Below are positions 9,297 through 18,940 of a DNA stretch of 64,000 nt, one piece after another; position 1 is the stretch's first letter, and every line of letters starts with the position of its first letter. The position numbers and the translations under genes were made by a program. The stretch is from Microglena sp. YARC (lineage: Eukaryota > Chlorophyta > Chlorophyceae > Chlamydomonadales > Chlamydomonadaceae), in the NCBI GenBank assembly GCA_022414725.1, contig CM039462.1, positions 72,627,837 to 72,691,836 on the forward strand. The letters are read 5' to 3'. The notes beneath the pieces were generated by a model. The model had not been told where the DNA came from and did not search any database. It was given only the letters and a program-made list of their open reading frames with translations.

Positions 9297-9455
9297 CTGA
9301 ATGAATGCAAGGCCTGAGTGCATTGCATGAAGTGATCTATCCTCAGCATGTGGACCAGCTGCCGTGGGCTCCCATCTACTGTGACCATCTATGAGACAGT
9401 GCTGCCCTCTGAGCTGGGCCTTGCACCTTGCCATAGCTGTCCCGTCTGTTGTCAC
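9297..9455 (-). CDS. internal exon (53 aa, phase 0) of an unidentified gene
   Basis: On the minus strand an acceptor CACACGCAG leads into VTTDGTAMARCKAQLRGQHC, then LIDGHSRWEP, and the exon ends SGLAFIQ before CAG|GTGAGC. The length is exactly 159 bp, phase 0 to phase 0, with no stop. I do not recognise the protein. It shares phase and strand with exons at 10427-10582 and 11201-11284, which would precede it in one minus-strand gene, but linkage is inferred. Seven degenerate copies of its 3' half follow immediately downstream (8385-9296), so this appears to be the parental exon of that array. Confidence 0.4.
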
Positions 9456-9940
9456 CTGCGTGTGCAGCAGCAACAGCAGCATCAGCATCAGCCTCTGCGT
9501 CATTATTAAAGCTCAGGACGCCTGTTGACCAAAGTTAGTACAAGCGCTATGTTGCACGTACCAAGCTAGCCAAACCCAGCTCAGCGCAGTCTAGTCAAAT
9601 TCTGACATTTGTTTTCCATTCTGTCCAGGTTCTGTCCAATGTTTTTTTTCGTCTGTCCATTTTTTTTTATTTCCCAGGTGAGGGGGATGCAAAACGCCAT
9701 AGAAAGTCCGGCACAGCCCAGCAGGGCACATGTTGAGGATAGATCACAGTGCAGCAGCAACAGCCTCTCCGTCATCAGATCTCAGGACCAAGGTTGGTAT
9801 ATGCACTGTGTTGGACGTACACAGCTAGCCAGACTCAGCACAGCGCAGTTCAATGAATTTTTGTGCATTTTTTTTATTTTGTCCATTTGGTTTTCCAGTC
9901 CAGTCAAATTCCGCCCATTTCGCTTTCTTTCTGCAGTCCA
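9456..9940. repeat. ~290-bp duplication with CAG-rich start
   Basis: The segment starting GCAGCAGCAACAGC near 9465 and running through CTCTGCGTCAT, a GGTT/TAGTA region, GCTAGCCA and CAGCGCAGT(C/T) recurs from about 9752 to 9860 with substitutions. Both copies are followed by pyrimidine-rich sequence containing GTCCA(G/T)TTT(C/T) motifs. No complete gene is supported. Confidence 0.55.
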
Positions 9941-10223
9941 GTTAAATTCCCATCCCGTCCCATCCCATCCCGTCCCATCCCAGGCCACATCATATCATTC
10001 CATACAATCAAATTCTTACAAGATTTATCATATTACTTATTATATCATTGATTATATTATCTCGTAGCTCATGTATGAGATATCCATGATTAGTTGATCA
10101 ATTATCATCAGTTGGATTTTCCAATTGCTTGGCAGTACTTCATTGGTGGTACTTGGCCCTAGTGCAAGCAAACGGGCTGGCCCCCTCAACTGCATGCCTC
10201 GTAATACGGCGTCCTATTTATTC
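9941..10223. other. CCCGT/CCCAT pentamer tract, then AT-rich DNA
   Basis: A CCCATCCCGTCCCATCCC-type pentanucleotide tract lies at 9948-9983. AT-rich sequence with ATTAT/ATCAT motifs follows, and at 10142-10205 is the second copy of the dispersed segment also seen at 4251-4322. Confidence 0.6.
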
Positions 10224-10440
10224 ATTTATGGCAGTACTTACCATGAGCAGCGCAGAGGAAACCCTAAACCCTTAACCCTAATCGTTAACCCCCAAATTTA
10301 TGGCAGTACACACCATGAGCAGCGCAGAGGAAATCCTAAACCCTAAACCCCTAGATTTATGGCAGTACCATGAGCAGCGCAGAGAAAATTCTAAACCCTA
10401 AACCCTAGATTTATGGCAGTACTTACCATGAGCAGCGCAG
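10224..10440 (-). repeat. minisatellite made of an exon end, splice donor and telomere-like motif
   Basis: Four tandem copies (starts near 10226, 10298, 10355 and 10409; periods about 73, 57 and 54 bp). Read on the minus strand, each has CTGCGCTGCTCATG, a donor-like GGTAAGTACTGCC or a shortened form, CATAAAT and one or two TTTAGGG motifs. The last copy (10421-10440) is the real donor end of the 10427-10582 exon. The TTTAGGG heptamers equal the plant/green-algal telomere repeat, but only two or so per unit are present, so this is an interstitial tract. Confidence 0.85.
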
Positions 10441-10582
10441 ATGAGAGGCGCCTGCCCCCTTGTAGCTTAATGGCATGCAAGCTGTCCACTAGGAGAGCAG
10501 CAGATTCATCCATGATTCGAGCATTGGCAATGGAGAGGAGGAGAAGTCGGACAGTTTTATCCCTTGCGGCACACTCAGCCTC
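10427..10582 (-). CDS. internal exon (52 aa, phase 0) of an unidentified gene
   Basis: The minus strand has CCCACTGCAG|GAGGCTGAG as acceptor and CTGCTCATG|GTAAGT as a perfect donor, enclosing exactly 156 bp with no stop. The peptide begins EAECAARDKTVRLLLLSIAN and continues through ARIMDESAALLVDSLHAIKL to SSALLM. It is amphipathic and probably helical, typical of a helical-repeat or adaptor protein, but I cannot name the family. A duplicate of its first ~35 bp with its acceptor lies upstream at 10843-10882. Same strand and phase as 11201-11284 and 9297-9455. Confidence 0.55.
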
Positions 10583-10613
10583 CTGCAGTGGGTCCAGGGT
10601 TGGGGGGGCTCAT

Positions 10614-10790
10614 GATGGGGGGGGGGGGGGGGAGGGGGAGGGGGAGGGGGAGGGGAGGGGGAGGGGAGGGGGAGGGGAGGGGGAGGGGAGGGGGGGGGGA
10701 GGGGGAGGGGGAGGGGAGGGGGAGGGGGAGGGGAGGGGAAAGGGGGGAGGAGGGGGAGGGGAAAGGGGGGGAGGAGGGGGGAGGGGGGGC
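10614..10790. repeat. ~175-bp uninterrupted G/A tract
   Basis: The plus strand is composed only of G and A here, as GGGGGA/GGGGA units with a few AAA interruptions. It sits between the 10427-10582 exon and a duplicate of that exon's acceptor, hence probably in an intron. Gly/Arg/Glu-rich or Pro-rich frames through it are products of the repeat. Runs of four or more G every 5-6 bp predict G-quadruplex potential, and the polypurine strand predicts triplex potential. Confidence 0.95.
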
Positions 10791-10842
10791 CTGGTGACTG
10801 GAGAGGAAGCTGCCAAGAAGGTGGGTGGGTGGGTGGATGGAC

Positions 10843-11090
10843 AGTATTATCCCCTGACGCAAACTCAGTCTCCTGCAGTGGGTAGCAGGATGGTTCAAAT
10901 ATTGATATAATTTGTGGTTTAAAATGTGGCACAGTTAATGGTTCACATGTTGATGTCGTTTGTGGTTCAAAGTGTGGCATAGTTATTGGTTCACATGGTG
11001 ATGTAGTTCGTGGTTCAAAGAGTGACTTTGTTTGTGGATCAAATATTTACGTAGTTCAAGGTTTCAACTAGTGAAACTGTTTCCCGATGT
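10843..11090 (-). repeat. duplicated exon start and a TGGTTCA-type tandem repeat
   Basis: At 10843-10882 the minus strand repeats the acceptor and first codons of the 10427-10582 exon (CACTGCAG|GAGACTGAG and GATAATACTGTCC) but has no donor, so it is a pseudo-exon start. From about 10890 to 11070 follow roughly five units of 30-36 bp with TGGTTCA(A/C)A(T/G)(G/T)TG and GTAGTT/GTCGTT motifs. A degenerate second copy of the end of the 11201-11284 exon lies further on at about 11135-11175. Confidence 0.6.
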
Positions 11091-11200
11091 TGACAGGTGC
11101 ATCCCATATCCCCTACCTCAGTCCTGCCTCTTCTACATGCAAGTCAAGGGCAGCTTTGTGCATTGCCTTCACCACCCCCTATTCCCTATTTGAGGCCTAC

Positions 11201-11284
11201 CTTTTCTATAGGAAACTCAAGGGCAGCTTTATGCATTGCCTCCACCATTCCTTCCAATGAGCCTCTGGGTCCATCCGGCCCAAA
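11201..11284 (-). CDS. short internal exon (28 aa, phase 0) of an unidentified gene
   Basis: On the minus strand GGGGGCTCAG|TTTGGG and GAAAAG|GTAGGC bound exactly 84 bp that read in phase 0 FGPDGPRGSLEGMVEAMHKA and then ALEFPIEK. The composition is protein-like and the family is not recognised. A partial copy of the last ~15 codons, without the donor, lies at about 11135-11175. It would be upstream of 10427-10582 in one gene; the combined model is inferred from strand, phase and proximity only. Confidence 0.35.
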
Positions 11285-11289
11285 CTGAG

Positions 11290-12255
11290 CCCCCACCAAG
11301 TGATGGAGTGGGACAGCTGAGCAGGGGAGCAGTACAGATGCAGCGATGCAACAGAGAAGCATTGCGATGTACAATGAACTGATCCGCCAATGTGCTTGGT
11401 GCTTCTTCCACGCCTGGGTCTGTTGCAGCGTAAGGCTGCGGGAGCACGTCTTGCCACCTTGGTGGCTGATGCTTGATGGGGGTTGGCACTGGACATAGCT
11501 TTGTCCAGGGGGGGGACCACCTGTAAGGCTGGTGCTCATGGTTGTGTAGCTGGCGCTAGGTGTTTTGTAGCTGGTGCTTGGGGTGCGGTACTCGTGCTGG
11601 TTCTGGTGCAGGGGTCTGTCAGGAGTGAGCTGCCGTAGGATCAAGCGCGTTAGAGTTTGGCAGCTGCTAAAAATATCGGTGAACAATTGAAAGCAGCTGG
11701 TCGAGTGCAGTTGTCCAACTGACGCTCGCAGCAAGGGCGTCGCCCTAAATAGATATACAGATCACCATAATGCAGATTTTTTGCCTCGGTTGTCTCGGCT
11801 GCCCTGTCTCGTCGTCTCGACCTGGGTTGCCTCGGTTGTGTCGGTTGTCTCCAGGGGGCCCTGGTCGGCCCTGGTCTCGGTTGCCCCCCGGGCCTGCCCT
11901 GGGTTCGTCGCCCTCCGGACCTGGGTTTTCCCTGGGTTCCCTCGGTTCCCTCGGTTGTCTCCAGCAGGGGTCTTCAGGTCAGGGAGGGGGGGGGGGGGGG
12001 GGACAAGCAGGGGGGGCGCTGTTTTACCCTCATTTGCGGCAACAAGCCCTATGCACCTGGCGCCGAGATAACCGGCTCGGGTAAACGACAAGAGGGAAAT
12101 TCTGGAACTGATCAAAGGCAACCCGGGCCCAGGTCAACCGAATCAACCGAAAGAACCAACAAAAACGCCCAACCGAGACAACCTGGAGACAACCTGGAGA
12201 CAACCTGAAGCAGGGGGTGGGGGGCACAAGCAAGGGGGGGCGGGGGGCGCTGTTT
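11290..12255. repeat. GC-rich region with CTCGGTTG repeats in both orientations
   Basis: At 11790-11960 the plus strand repeats CTCGGTTG(T/C)CTC(G/C) and GGCCCTGGTC-like units. At 12165-12215 the complementary form (CCGAGACAACCTGGAGACAA) appears in four short units. Two related segments ACAAGCA(A)GGGGGG...GGCGCTGTTT occur at 12003-12025 and 12224-12255, the second immediately before the satellite. At 11290-11760 no gene is supported, although one long minus-strand frame (Ser/Thr/Pro-rich) is open. Confidence 0.5.
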
Positions 12256-14593
12256 ATTACCACCTTCAATGTAGGAGAGACTCAAGAGTTACACCGAGTC
12301 ACACAAACTCAAAAACTTGTCAAAAACTAGTGTTTACCGCCCTCAATGTAGGAGAGACTCAAGAGTTACACCGAGTCACACAAACTCAAAAACTTGTCAA
12401 AAACTAGTGTCAAAACTAGTGTCACGTGAGTGTAATAAAAACGAGTAACCGGATGTGAAGAGCCATTTAGCCCTGAAGGGTTCGCGTAGAAAGAACCGTC
12501 CTTCACAAGCCAACTGTCCATGCAAACATGCAACATGCAACATTCGCGTTTCCGTCCGACCCTGAGCCATCGCCTGCAAACTCCCATCGCGGCCGGACCT
12601 GCTACTTGCGCGCAACGTGCAAATTGCGCAAATGCTAACTTCGAACTACGCAATTGAATTGAACTGGTGCTCTTCCAACCTCTGAATCTGCCAATCTTGT
12701 TATTAATAGCATGCCTTAGTACTGATCATTCGTTCTGCAGACCTGCGAAGCTTCAAAATTAATTACTATCTGCCCAAGTGGGTAACACCACCCTGCGAAC
12801 CCGTGGAGCCTGGACCAGCGCAGCTTTGAGCTACGTGCTCTGACCTAGGGGGGTATCGCCTGCAACCTGCTGGACGTGCTACTTGCGAACGTGGAAATTG
12901 AGCATATGCTGACCTTCGACCTGCGGAATTGATAACTGGTGCACTTCCGACCCCCGTCTCTGCCAAAGTGACTTGCTATTTATAGCTACCTAAGTACCCA
13001 TCGTTCCTTCTGCGGAGCTGCGAAGCTACACAAGTAAGAACTAACTCGCTACCCAAGAAGGTGACACTACCCTGAGAAGCTGCTGAGCTTCGACCAACGC
13101 AGCTTTCAGATTCGTGCTTCGACCTAGGGGGCAGCGGCGTTGCACAATGGTAGCCACTTATCTCCATTTCTCCATGGCCAGGCGCAACTCTAGGCCCAGC
13201 CATTCCAAATCATGGGCAGAGCGGCTATTGAGACCCTATGCTGACCTATTCTCCCAAAGCACATGCCACATGCGCTCTCAAACCGCGCTACATTCGTGTC
13301 ATACCCACACAACGCATAACCACCCGGCCAGCCCATTGCATGCCGACCCACGCTACAGGTGTCCACCCCGACACACCCCAACCCCCCGCGTCGGGTGCAG
13401 CCCAGACCTGAACGGCTCAGTGCCCAGCCCACACAAGCAACACCGTGTCAAAAATCCCTAAAATCAACCCGACATCTGATTGGTCTCATTTTTTTGCATC
13501 AAATTCTTACAACTACAGCCAACCTTCATGTTATGCTTTGCATGACAGCATAGGCACGTTCAATACTGCTTTAAAATGGCAACCCTGCAAAATGTCCCTT
13601 ATTTGTTTGTTTGTTACGCTTATTATAGCGAGTCTATTAGCAACAAGGCTACAACATAAGTACATAAGTGACCGCCCATACATAAGCTTATAATTCCAAA
13701 AAACCAACAGCTCAGGGGCGGTCAATATAGTTACCGCCCTCAATGTAGGAGAGACTCAAGAGTTACACCGAGTCACACAAACTCAAAACTTGTCAAAAAG
13801 GGGGCCGACCAACTAGCGTCACGTGAGTGTAACAAAAACGAGTAACCGGATGCGGAGTCGTGGGGAACCTAAAGGGTTCGCGTCCGCCGCAAGCCAAACT
13901 GTCCATGCGACATTCGCGTTTCCGTCCGACCCTGAGCCATCGCCTGCAAACTCCCATCGCGGCTGGACCTGTTACTTGCGCGCAACGTGCAAATTGCGCA
14001 AATGCTAACTTTGAACTTCCAACTACGCAACGTGCAAGTTCCAACTACTCAACGTGCAAGTTCCAATTACGCAATTCAATTGAACTGGTGCTCTTCCAAC
14101 CTCTGAATCTGCTAAGGTGACTTGCTAGTAATAGCCTGCCTCAGTACTTCGCTTTCGTCATGCAGACCTGCGAAGCTTCAAAATTAATCACTATCTACCC
14201 AAGTGGGTAACACCCCCCTGCGAACCTGTGGAGCTTGGACCAGCGCAGCTTCGACCTTCGTGCTCTGACCTAGGGGGCCATCGCCTGCAACCTGCCGGAC
14301 GTGCTACTTGCGAACGTGGAAAGTGTGCAAATGCTGACCTTCGAACTGCGCAATTGAATTGAACTGGTGCTCTTCCAACCTCTGAATCTGCCAATCTTGC
14401 TATTAATAGCATACCTCAGTACTGATCATTCGTTCTGCAGACCTGCGAAGCTTCAAAATTAATTACTATCTGCCCAAGTGGGTAACACCACCCTGCGAAC
14501 CTGTGGAGTTTGGACCAGCGCAGCTTTGAGCTACGTGCTCTGACCTAGGGGGGCATCGCCTGCAACCTGCTGGACGTGCTACTTGCGGACGTG
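12256..14593. repeat. A/B satellite array, left end
   Basis: First segment of the satellite. A 79-bp partial unit (12256-12334) duplicates the start of the next half-unit, then a full A half begins near 12335 and a B half near 13731. Each half starts with TTACCGCCCTCAATGTAGGA and then GAGACTCAAGAGTTACACCG. A halves then have AACTAGTGTCAAAACTAG; B halves have AAAAAGGGGGCCGACCAAC. Downstream each half contains several diverged ~250-bp monomers (anchor motifs CTGACCTAGGGGG, GAAGCTTCAAAATTAAT and TGGTGC(T/A)CTTCC). The B half is split at 14593 by copia copy 1 and resumes at 21457. No conserved gene was found in it. Confidence 0.95.
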
Positions 14594-14895
14594 TATCAGC
14601 TTGGATAACACTCCGGAGAGTGGACTTAGTGTGTGCAGCACGCCAATCTATAAATGCGGAGACGAGAATAATTATTACAAAAGATAGTGGAACCATAAAG
14701 GGACACCAGCGGAGGAAAGGGGGGCGGTAGCCTGGAACCTGATCAGGGTACAGGTTAGACAGCGCGTGTCAGAAGAACCGATGACGCAGTCAACAGTAAG
14801 CTGACATAGTACTGTCAGGACCGATAGTTCTAAGGAAGTACATAAGTAGTCACCAAGTCATAAAACGCGTGAGAGCACCGCAATTCATGCTGACA
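14594..14895 (-). repeat. 3' LTR of copia copy 1
   Basis: 302 bp, TATCAGC...GCTGACA on the plus strand. A TATA-like TTTATAGA (minus strand, near 14647-14655) lies about 55 bp from the U5 end. Immediately upstream of the LTR in element orientation is the purine tract AGGTGGAG, a candidate polypurine tract; the ~43-bp segment containing it is present twice in tandem. Confidence 0.95.
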
Positions 14896-15228
14896 CTCCA
14901 CCTATGACACAGGTGACATACAATACTACTTCTCCACCTATGGCACTGGTGACATAGAACTATATGTAACAGATTGAAAAAAAAAAAAAAAAAAAAAAAA
15001 ATCAAAGAACTCCGAAAATTCGAGAGAACTTCAAATGGAAACCCAAAGGTTTATAGGAAGGAATGAAACACGGCAAAAAACCAAAATTTGCCAAGTTAGA
15101 AAAGGATGAAAACCGAATATCAAAGATGGGTAACAACGGTATAGAAAACCCGATCCGGGAATAGGAACCTAATGCCATACAATGATAACCAAAGAAACCG
15201 ATGTAACAAAAAAAAAAAATTATATACC

Positions 15229-18200
15229 CTAAGAAGAAGCGGTCATCCCAAGCATCCGCATAAACCTCCAGAACACAGCAGGATCAAGGGGCTTGGTGAA
15301 GGGGTCAGCACAGTTGTCCTTGGTGTTAACATAGGCAACATCTAGTGAACCGTCCTCCACCAGCTCCTTGATGTAGTGATGAATAACATCAATGTGCTTG
15401 CTGCGAGGGAGGAGCTGCCAGTCATTGGCCCATCTCAGAGACCCTATGTTGTCACCCTGAATGGTAACTAAATCACAAGGCAGACCCAGATCCACCCTCA
15501 ACTTCTTCAACCATTGCACCTCCCTGGCAGCCTGAGACAGGGCCTGATACTCAGCCTCACAAGAGCTAATGGCAACTGTAGGCTGCCTCTTGCTCATCCA
15601 GTTCACTATGCACCCTCCAGCCAGGACAGCAAAGCCAGTCTGAGATCTCCTGTCAGACCCATCATCAGCAAAGGATGAGTCACTAAAGACAGTAAAAGAG
15701 AAATCAGGGCTGTGTGTGTAAGTGAGTCCCAGGTGGGAATGTGACCTCAAATACAAAAGCAAACGCTTGGCTGCCCCCCACAGGGGGACGGTAGGGTGAG
15801 CAGAAAACCTGGACAGGTAGCTCACAGCAAAGGCAATATCAGGCCTGGTGCAAGTAGCCAGGTATAGCAAAGCACCAACAAGAGAGAGGTACTGGCGATT
15901 AGAGGACAGGGGTTCTCCAGGTGGGTCAGTGACGGTGGACTTGTCCATGGGGGCACCAAACCTGGGCTTGGCAGCAGCAGTCAGACCAAACTGCTCCACC
16001 AGATCAACAATGTAGGAGTGCTGGGAGAGGTTGATCTGAACACACCTGCCGTCAGAGTCAAGTGTACAAGCCATGTCCAATGGAGAGGAACTGAACCGGC
16101 ACACCCATCTCTTTGACCTCCCAGCCAGCTTTCTCCATAGCCTTGATCAGCAAAACATACCTATCCAGCTCACTAAAAGCACAGATAAAATCATCAACAT
16201 AGGTTAGGACATAGCTCCACCCACCATTAGAATCCCTCCTAAAATACAGAGCAGGTTCCGCCTTGCACATAATAAAACCATGTGCAACCAAAACCCGCTT
16301 GACATCCATACTCCAAGCCCTGGGCGCCTGTTTCAAACCATAAAGGGACTTGATTAGCTTGCACACAAGGGGAACACCGTTAGGACCAAGTACCTTAAAG
16401 CCCTCAGGCTGGTGGCAGTACAGGTCCAGACCAGGTTCAAGGGGAGCATTCAGAAATGCAGTCTTGATGTCCAGCTGCCGAACAAACATCTTCCTATGAG
16501 TGATGGCAGCCAGGAGCACCCTCAGACCTGCTTTAGAAGAAACGGGGGCATATACATCATGAAAATCCAACCCAGGACGCTGCAGAAAACCACGAACCAC
16601 AAAACGTGCCTTGAAGCGAATAGAACCATCAACCCCAACCTTCTTCACAAATAACCACCTGCCAGACAGGACCCTCTGTTTAGGAGGCAGTGGAGTGAGC
16701 GCCCAAGTGCCATGGGAATGTAGGGACGCCATCTCATCCTTCATAGCAAGGAGCCATTGATCCCTGTCAGGGCTGGTGGGAAGCATGGCAGCTTTGAAGG
16801 TCAGTTCAGTGGAAGTGGAAATGTATGCTCCCACGTACAAGCAGTGTACTTGTACATGAGCAGCGGGGATATCAGCAGTATCAGCAGTAACCGGTAGTAT
16901 AGCCCCCAGCGCAGAACTACTGCCTGGTTGAACAGGGCCGGCCTTATTTGCCTCTATATCAACGAAGCCTGGGTCGACCGGAACACCCCAGCCATACGCA
17001 GTATCGGAACCCGACCAGTGTTCCAGATCATCACTTGCACTATCGGCAACGGCTACTTCATCACATGGCCTTGACCCGAGTAATCCACCAGGGACGACAG
17101 GAGGCGTCTGAATGAACGACACCCGCGAGCCATCCGAGGTGGTCGGAGGTTGGCGACTATTAGTCAATGGACCTGATCCAGGTACCACTATGATCGAAGG
17201 CTGTCGTAATCCTAAATCTTCACCGACGAAATGTGGCGCAGAGGAGGGCCTGGCGACCCCCTGCGATTCGGCTAAGATTTTATCTGAAAGAACTGCAGAA
17301 TCTCGCCCGCCCAGTGCCTTCACACACAATACAGCACCATCAGCCCCTGACCTGGGACGCAAGGTCATCCCATGATCAGGGCAGCGGTCGACAATTGGGG
17401 TTAGCAAAGGGTCAAGGGAATTAACCGTAGGCACAGGCATATGTCCGTTGATAGCGGCAGGGATGCGAGAGACATACGGCGACCCGTCATAGGGAGATAG
17501 CCCAGGAATACAGTTATGATCAAACTGCTCATAGAAGAGTACATCACGACTCTCTACTACCTGGCGCAACTTAGGAACCCAAACAAAATAACCCTTACTC
17601 ACCAGGGAATACCCAACCAGTCTACCAGATAACGCCCTTTCGTCCAGCTTGTTGCGCTTCTTCCCATTGACTAACGTAACGTAGCAAGGGCATCCGAACA
17701 CGCGCAACATCGACACATCAGGCTGAACCCCAAAGAAAAGCTCATGAGGAGTCTTATCTCCCTGATTGGGCAAGCGATTACGAAGGTAACACGCAGCTAG
17801 GAAGGCATAGGGCCAGAAAGACTTAGTTAGCTTTGACTCCAGGTGGATGCTCCTAGCTATAGACTGTAAGACCCCATTGTACCTCTCCACAGTTGCATTC
17901 TGCTGTGCAGTGTATGCCAAAGATAACTCATGCACTGCCCCAACCGATATCAGCCAATCCTCAAACCACTTTACTATAAACTCCTTAGCCCTGTCAGACC
18001 TCAGGCACTTAAAGGCAAATCCGTGCAGCTGATTCATCCATCTGAGGATGATAGTCTGAACTGCTAAGGGAGCTTCATCCCTGGTCCTCAAGCACAACAC
18101 TTCAGCATAGCCAGAGTGTTGGTCTGTGAGGCACAGAATATAAAACTCCCCACGCAGACCTCTAATATGAACTGGCCCCATGATGTCCAAGTGAAGGCGT

Positions 18201-18937
18201 TGGAGAGGTGCATTGATCGGAGTAGTGCTTGCTTTAGGAAAAGGGAGACGTTTGCCCTTAGCCTTTTGACAAGCATCACAAGGAATCTTAGCCAGTTTTT
18301 GGACCTGGTTGAGTGAGAGGGGTAAGTTCTTAACCATACCCTTCTTGACAAGTCTGTGCATGGCATCATAGCCGGGGTGACCCAGCCGCCTATGCCACAG
18401 CCATTCAGGAGTGGTAGGGATAACAACTCCACCGTCCTCATCAACATCAAGTGCAAAAGCTGGGTAATTGTCAGCACCAAACGAACAGCCACTGGTGGTG
18501 TAACAAGGCCTACATGCAAACTTGTAAACACCATCACTGGAGGCAGGGAAGGACCAGAGAATAGAAGAGCCCTGAGTGGCAGTGCAACTAATACTATCAA
18601 AAGAAATCTTGCAGTGGAGAGAATGAGCCACAGCATTTACTGACAGGAGGTTCACCGGACAGTGAGGTATGTAGAGAACATTAGTTAGAATGATTGGTGT
18701 TGGTAACCAATCACTACATAACTCAATGGATCCCTTACCTACTGCCCGTTGAACCACACCATCACCAAATCGAACTGATGGCAGATTCAGTGGAACATCA
18801 AACACAGTGAACAAAGATCTATCACCTGTGATGGACATTCCAGCTCCAGAATCCACATGCCAGACCCCCTCAGACAGGCTCGGACTACACACATTTGAGA
18901 ACCTAGAGGTGCAGGAGAATAGGACAGGGCTTACCTG
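15229..18937 (-). CDS. pol: copia pol, copy 1 (protease-integrase-RT-RNase H)
   Basis: About 1,236 codons in the gag frame after a UAG. The protease has VDSGAG (Asp ~14 counted from the GTG at 18892). The GAG-pre-integrase zinc site runs from HRRLGH (~165) to CDAC (~208). The integrase triad is Asp in LDIMGP (~235), Asp in RSDRAKEF (~300) and Glu in TVERYNG (~336), with exactly 35 residues between the last two. RT has QLDIKTAFLNA, KSLYGLKQAPRAW and YVDDF (~899). RNase H has FSDSSFADD, SCEAEYQAL and GDNIGSLRWAN, then RSKHIDVIHHYIKE and DNCADPFTKPL. The part upstream of 16080 is one open frame. A single extra base near 16080 (CTCCATTGG versus CTCCTTGG in copy 2) shifts the RNase H portion. The element gives no ATG at the pol start, consistent with translation as gag-pol. 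Confidence 0.95.
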
Positions 18938-18940
18938 CTA
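18938..18940 (-). promoter_or_regulatory. in-frame UAG between gag and pol, candidate readthrough stop
   Basis: The gag stop is UAG followed by CAG GUA. The next 15 codons are open and join pol in the same frame, with no ATG before the protease. Known viral and transposon readthrough sites often have UAG followed by CAR. Copy 2 has the identical junction at 50945-50947. Confidence 0.55.

Noticed and set aside
8275..9503. Val-rich membrane proteins on the minus strand
   Set aside because: The VVVVV stretches come from (GGT)n spacers between exon copies.
10260..10410. A true telomere or chromosome end
   Set aside because: Only one to three CCCTAAA motifs per unit, interrupted by other sequence; this is interstitial.
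10413..10980. Gly/Arg/Glu-rich and Pro-rich proteins across the G/A tract
   Set aside because: Any frame through a pure GGGGGA tract stays open; there is no start context or domain.
11762..12121. Thr/Arg/Gly-rich minus-strand protein
   Set aside because: The frame follows the CTCGGTTG repeat and lacks splice or domain support.
12256..14593. CRISPR array or rDNA as an explanation for the repeats
   Set aside because: Units are about 1.4-1.7 kb with no short repeat-spacer structure, and I see no rRNA or 5S-like sequence.
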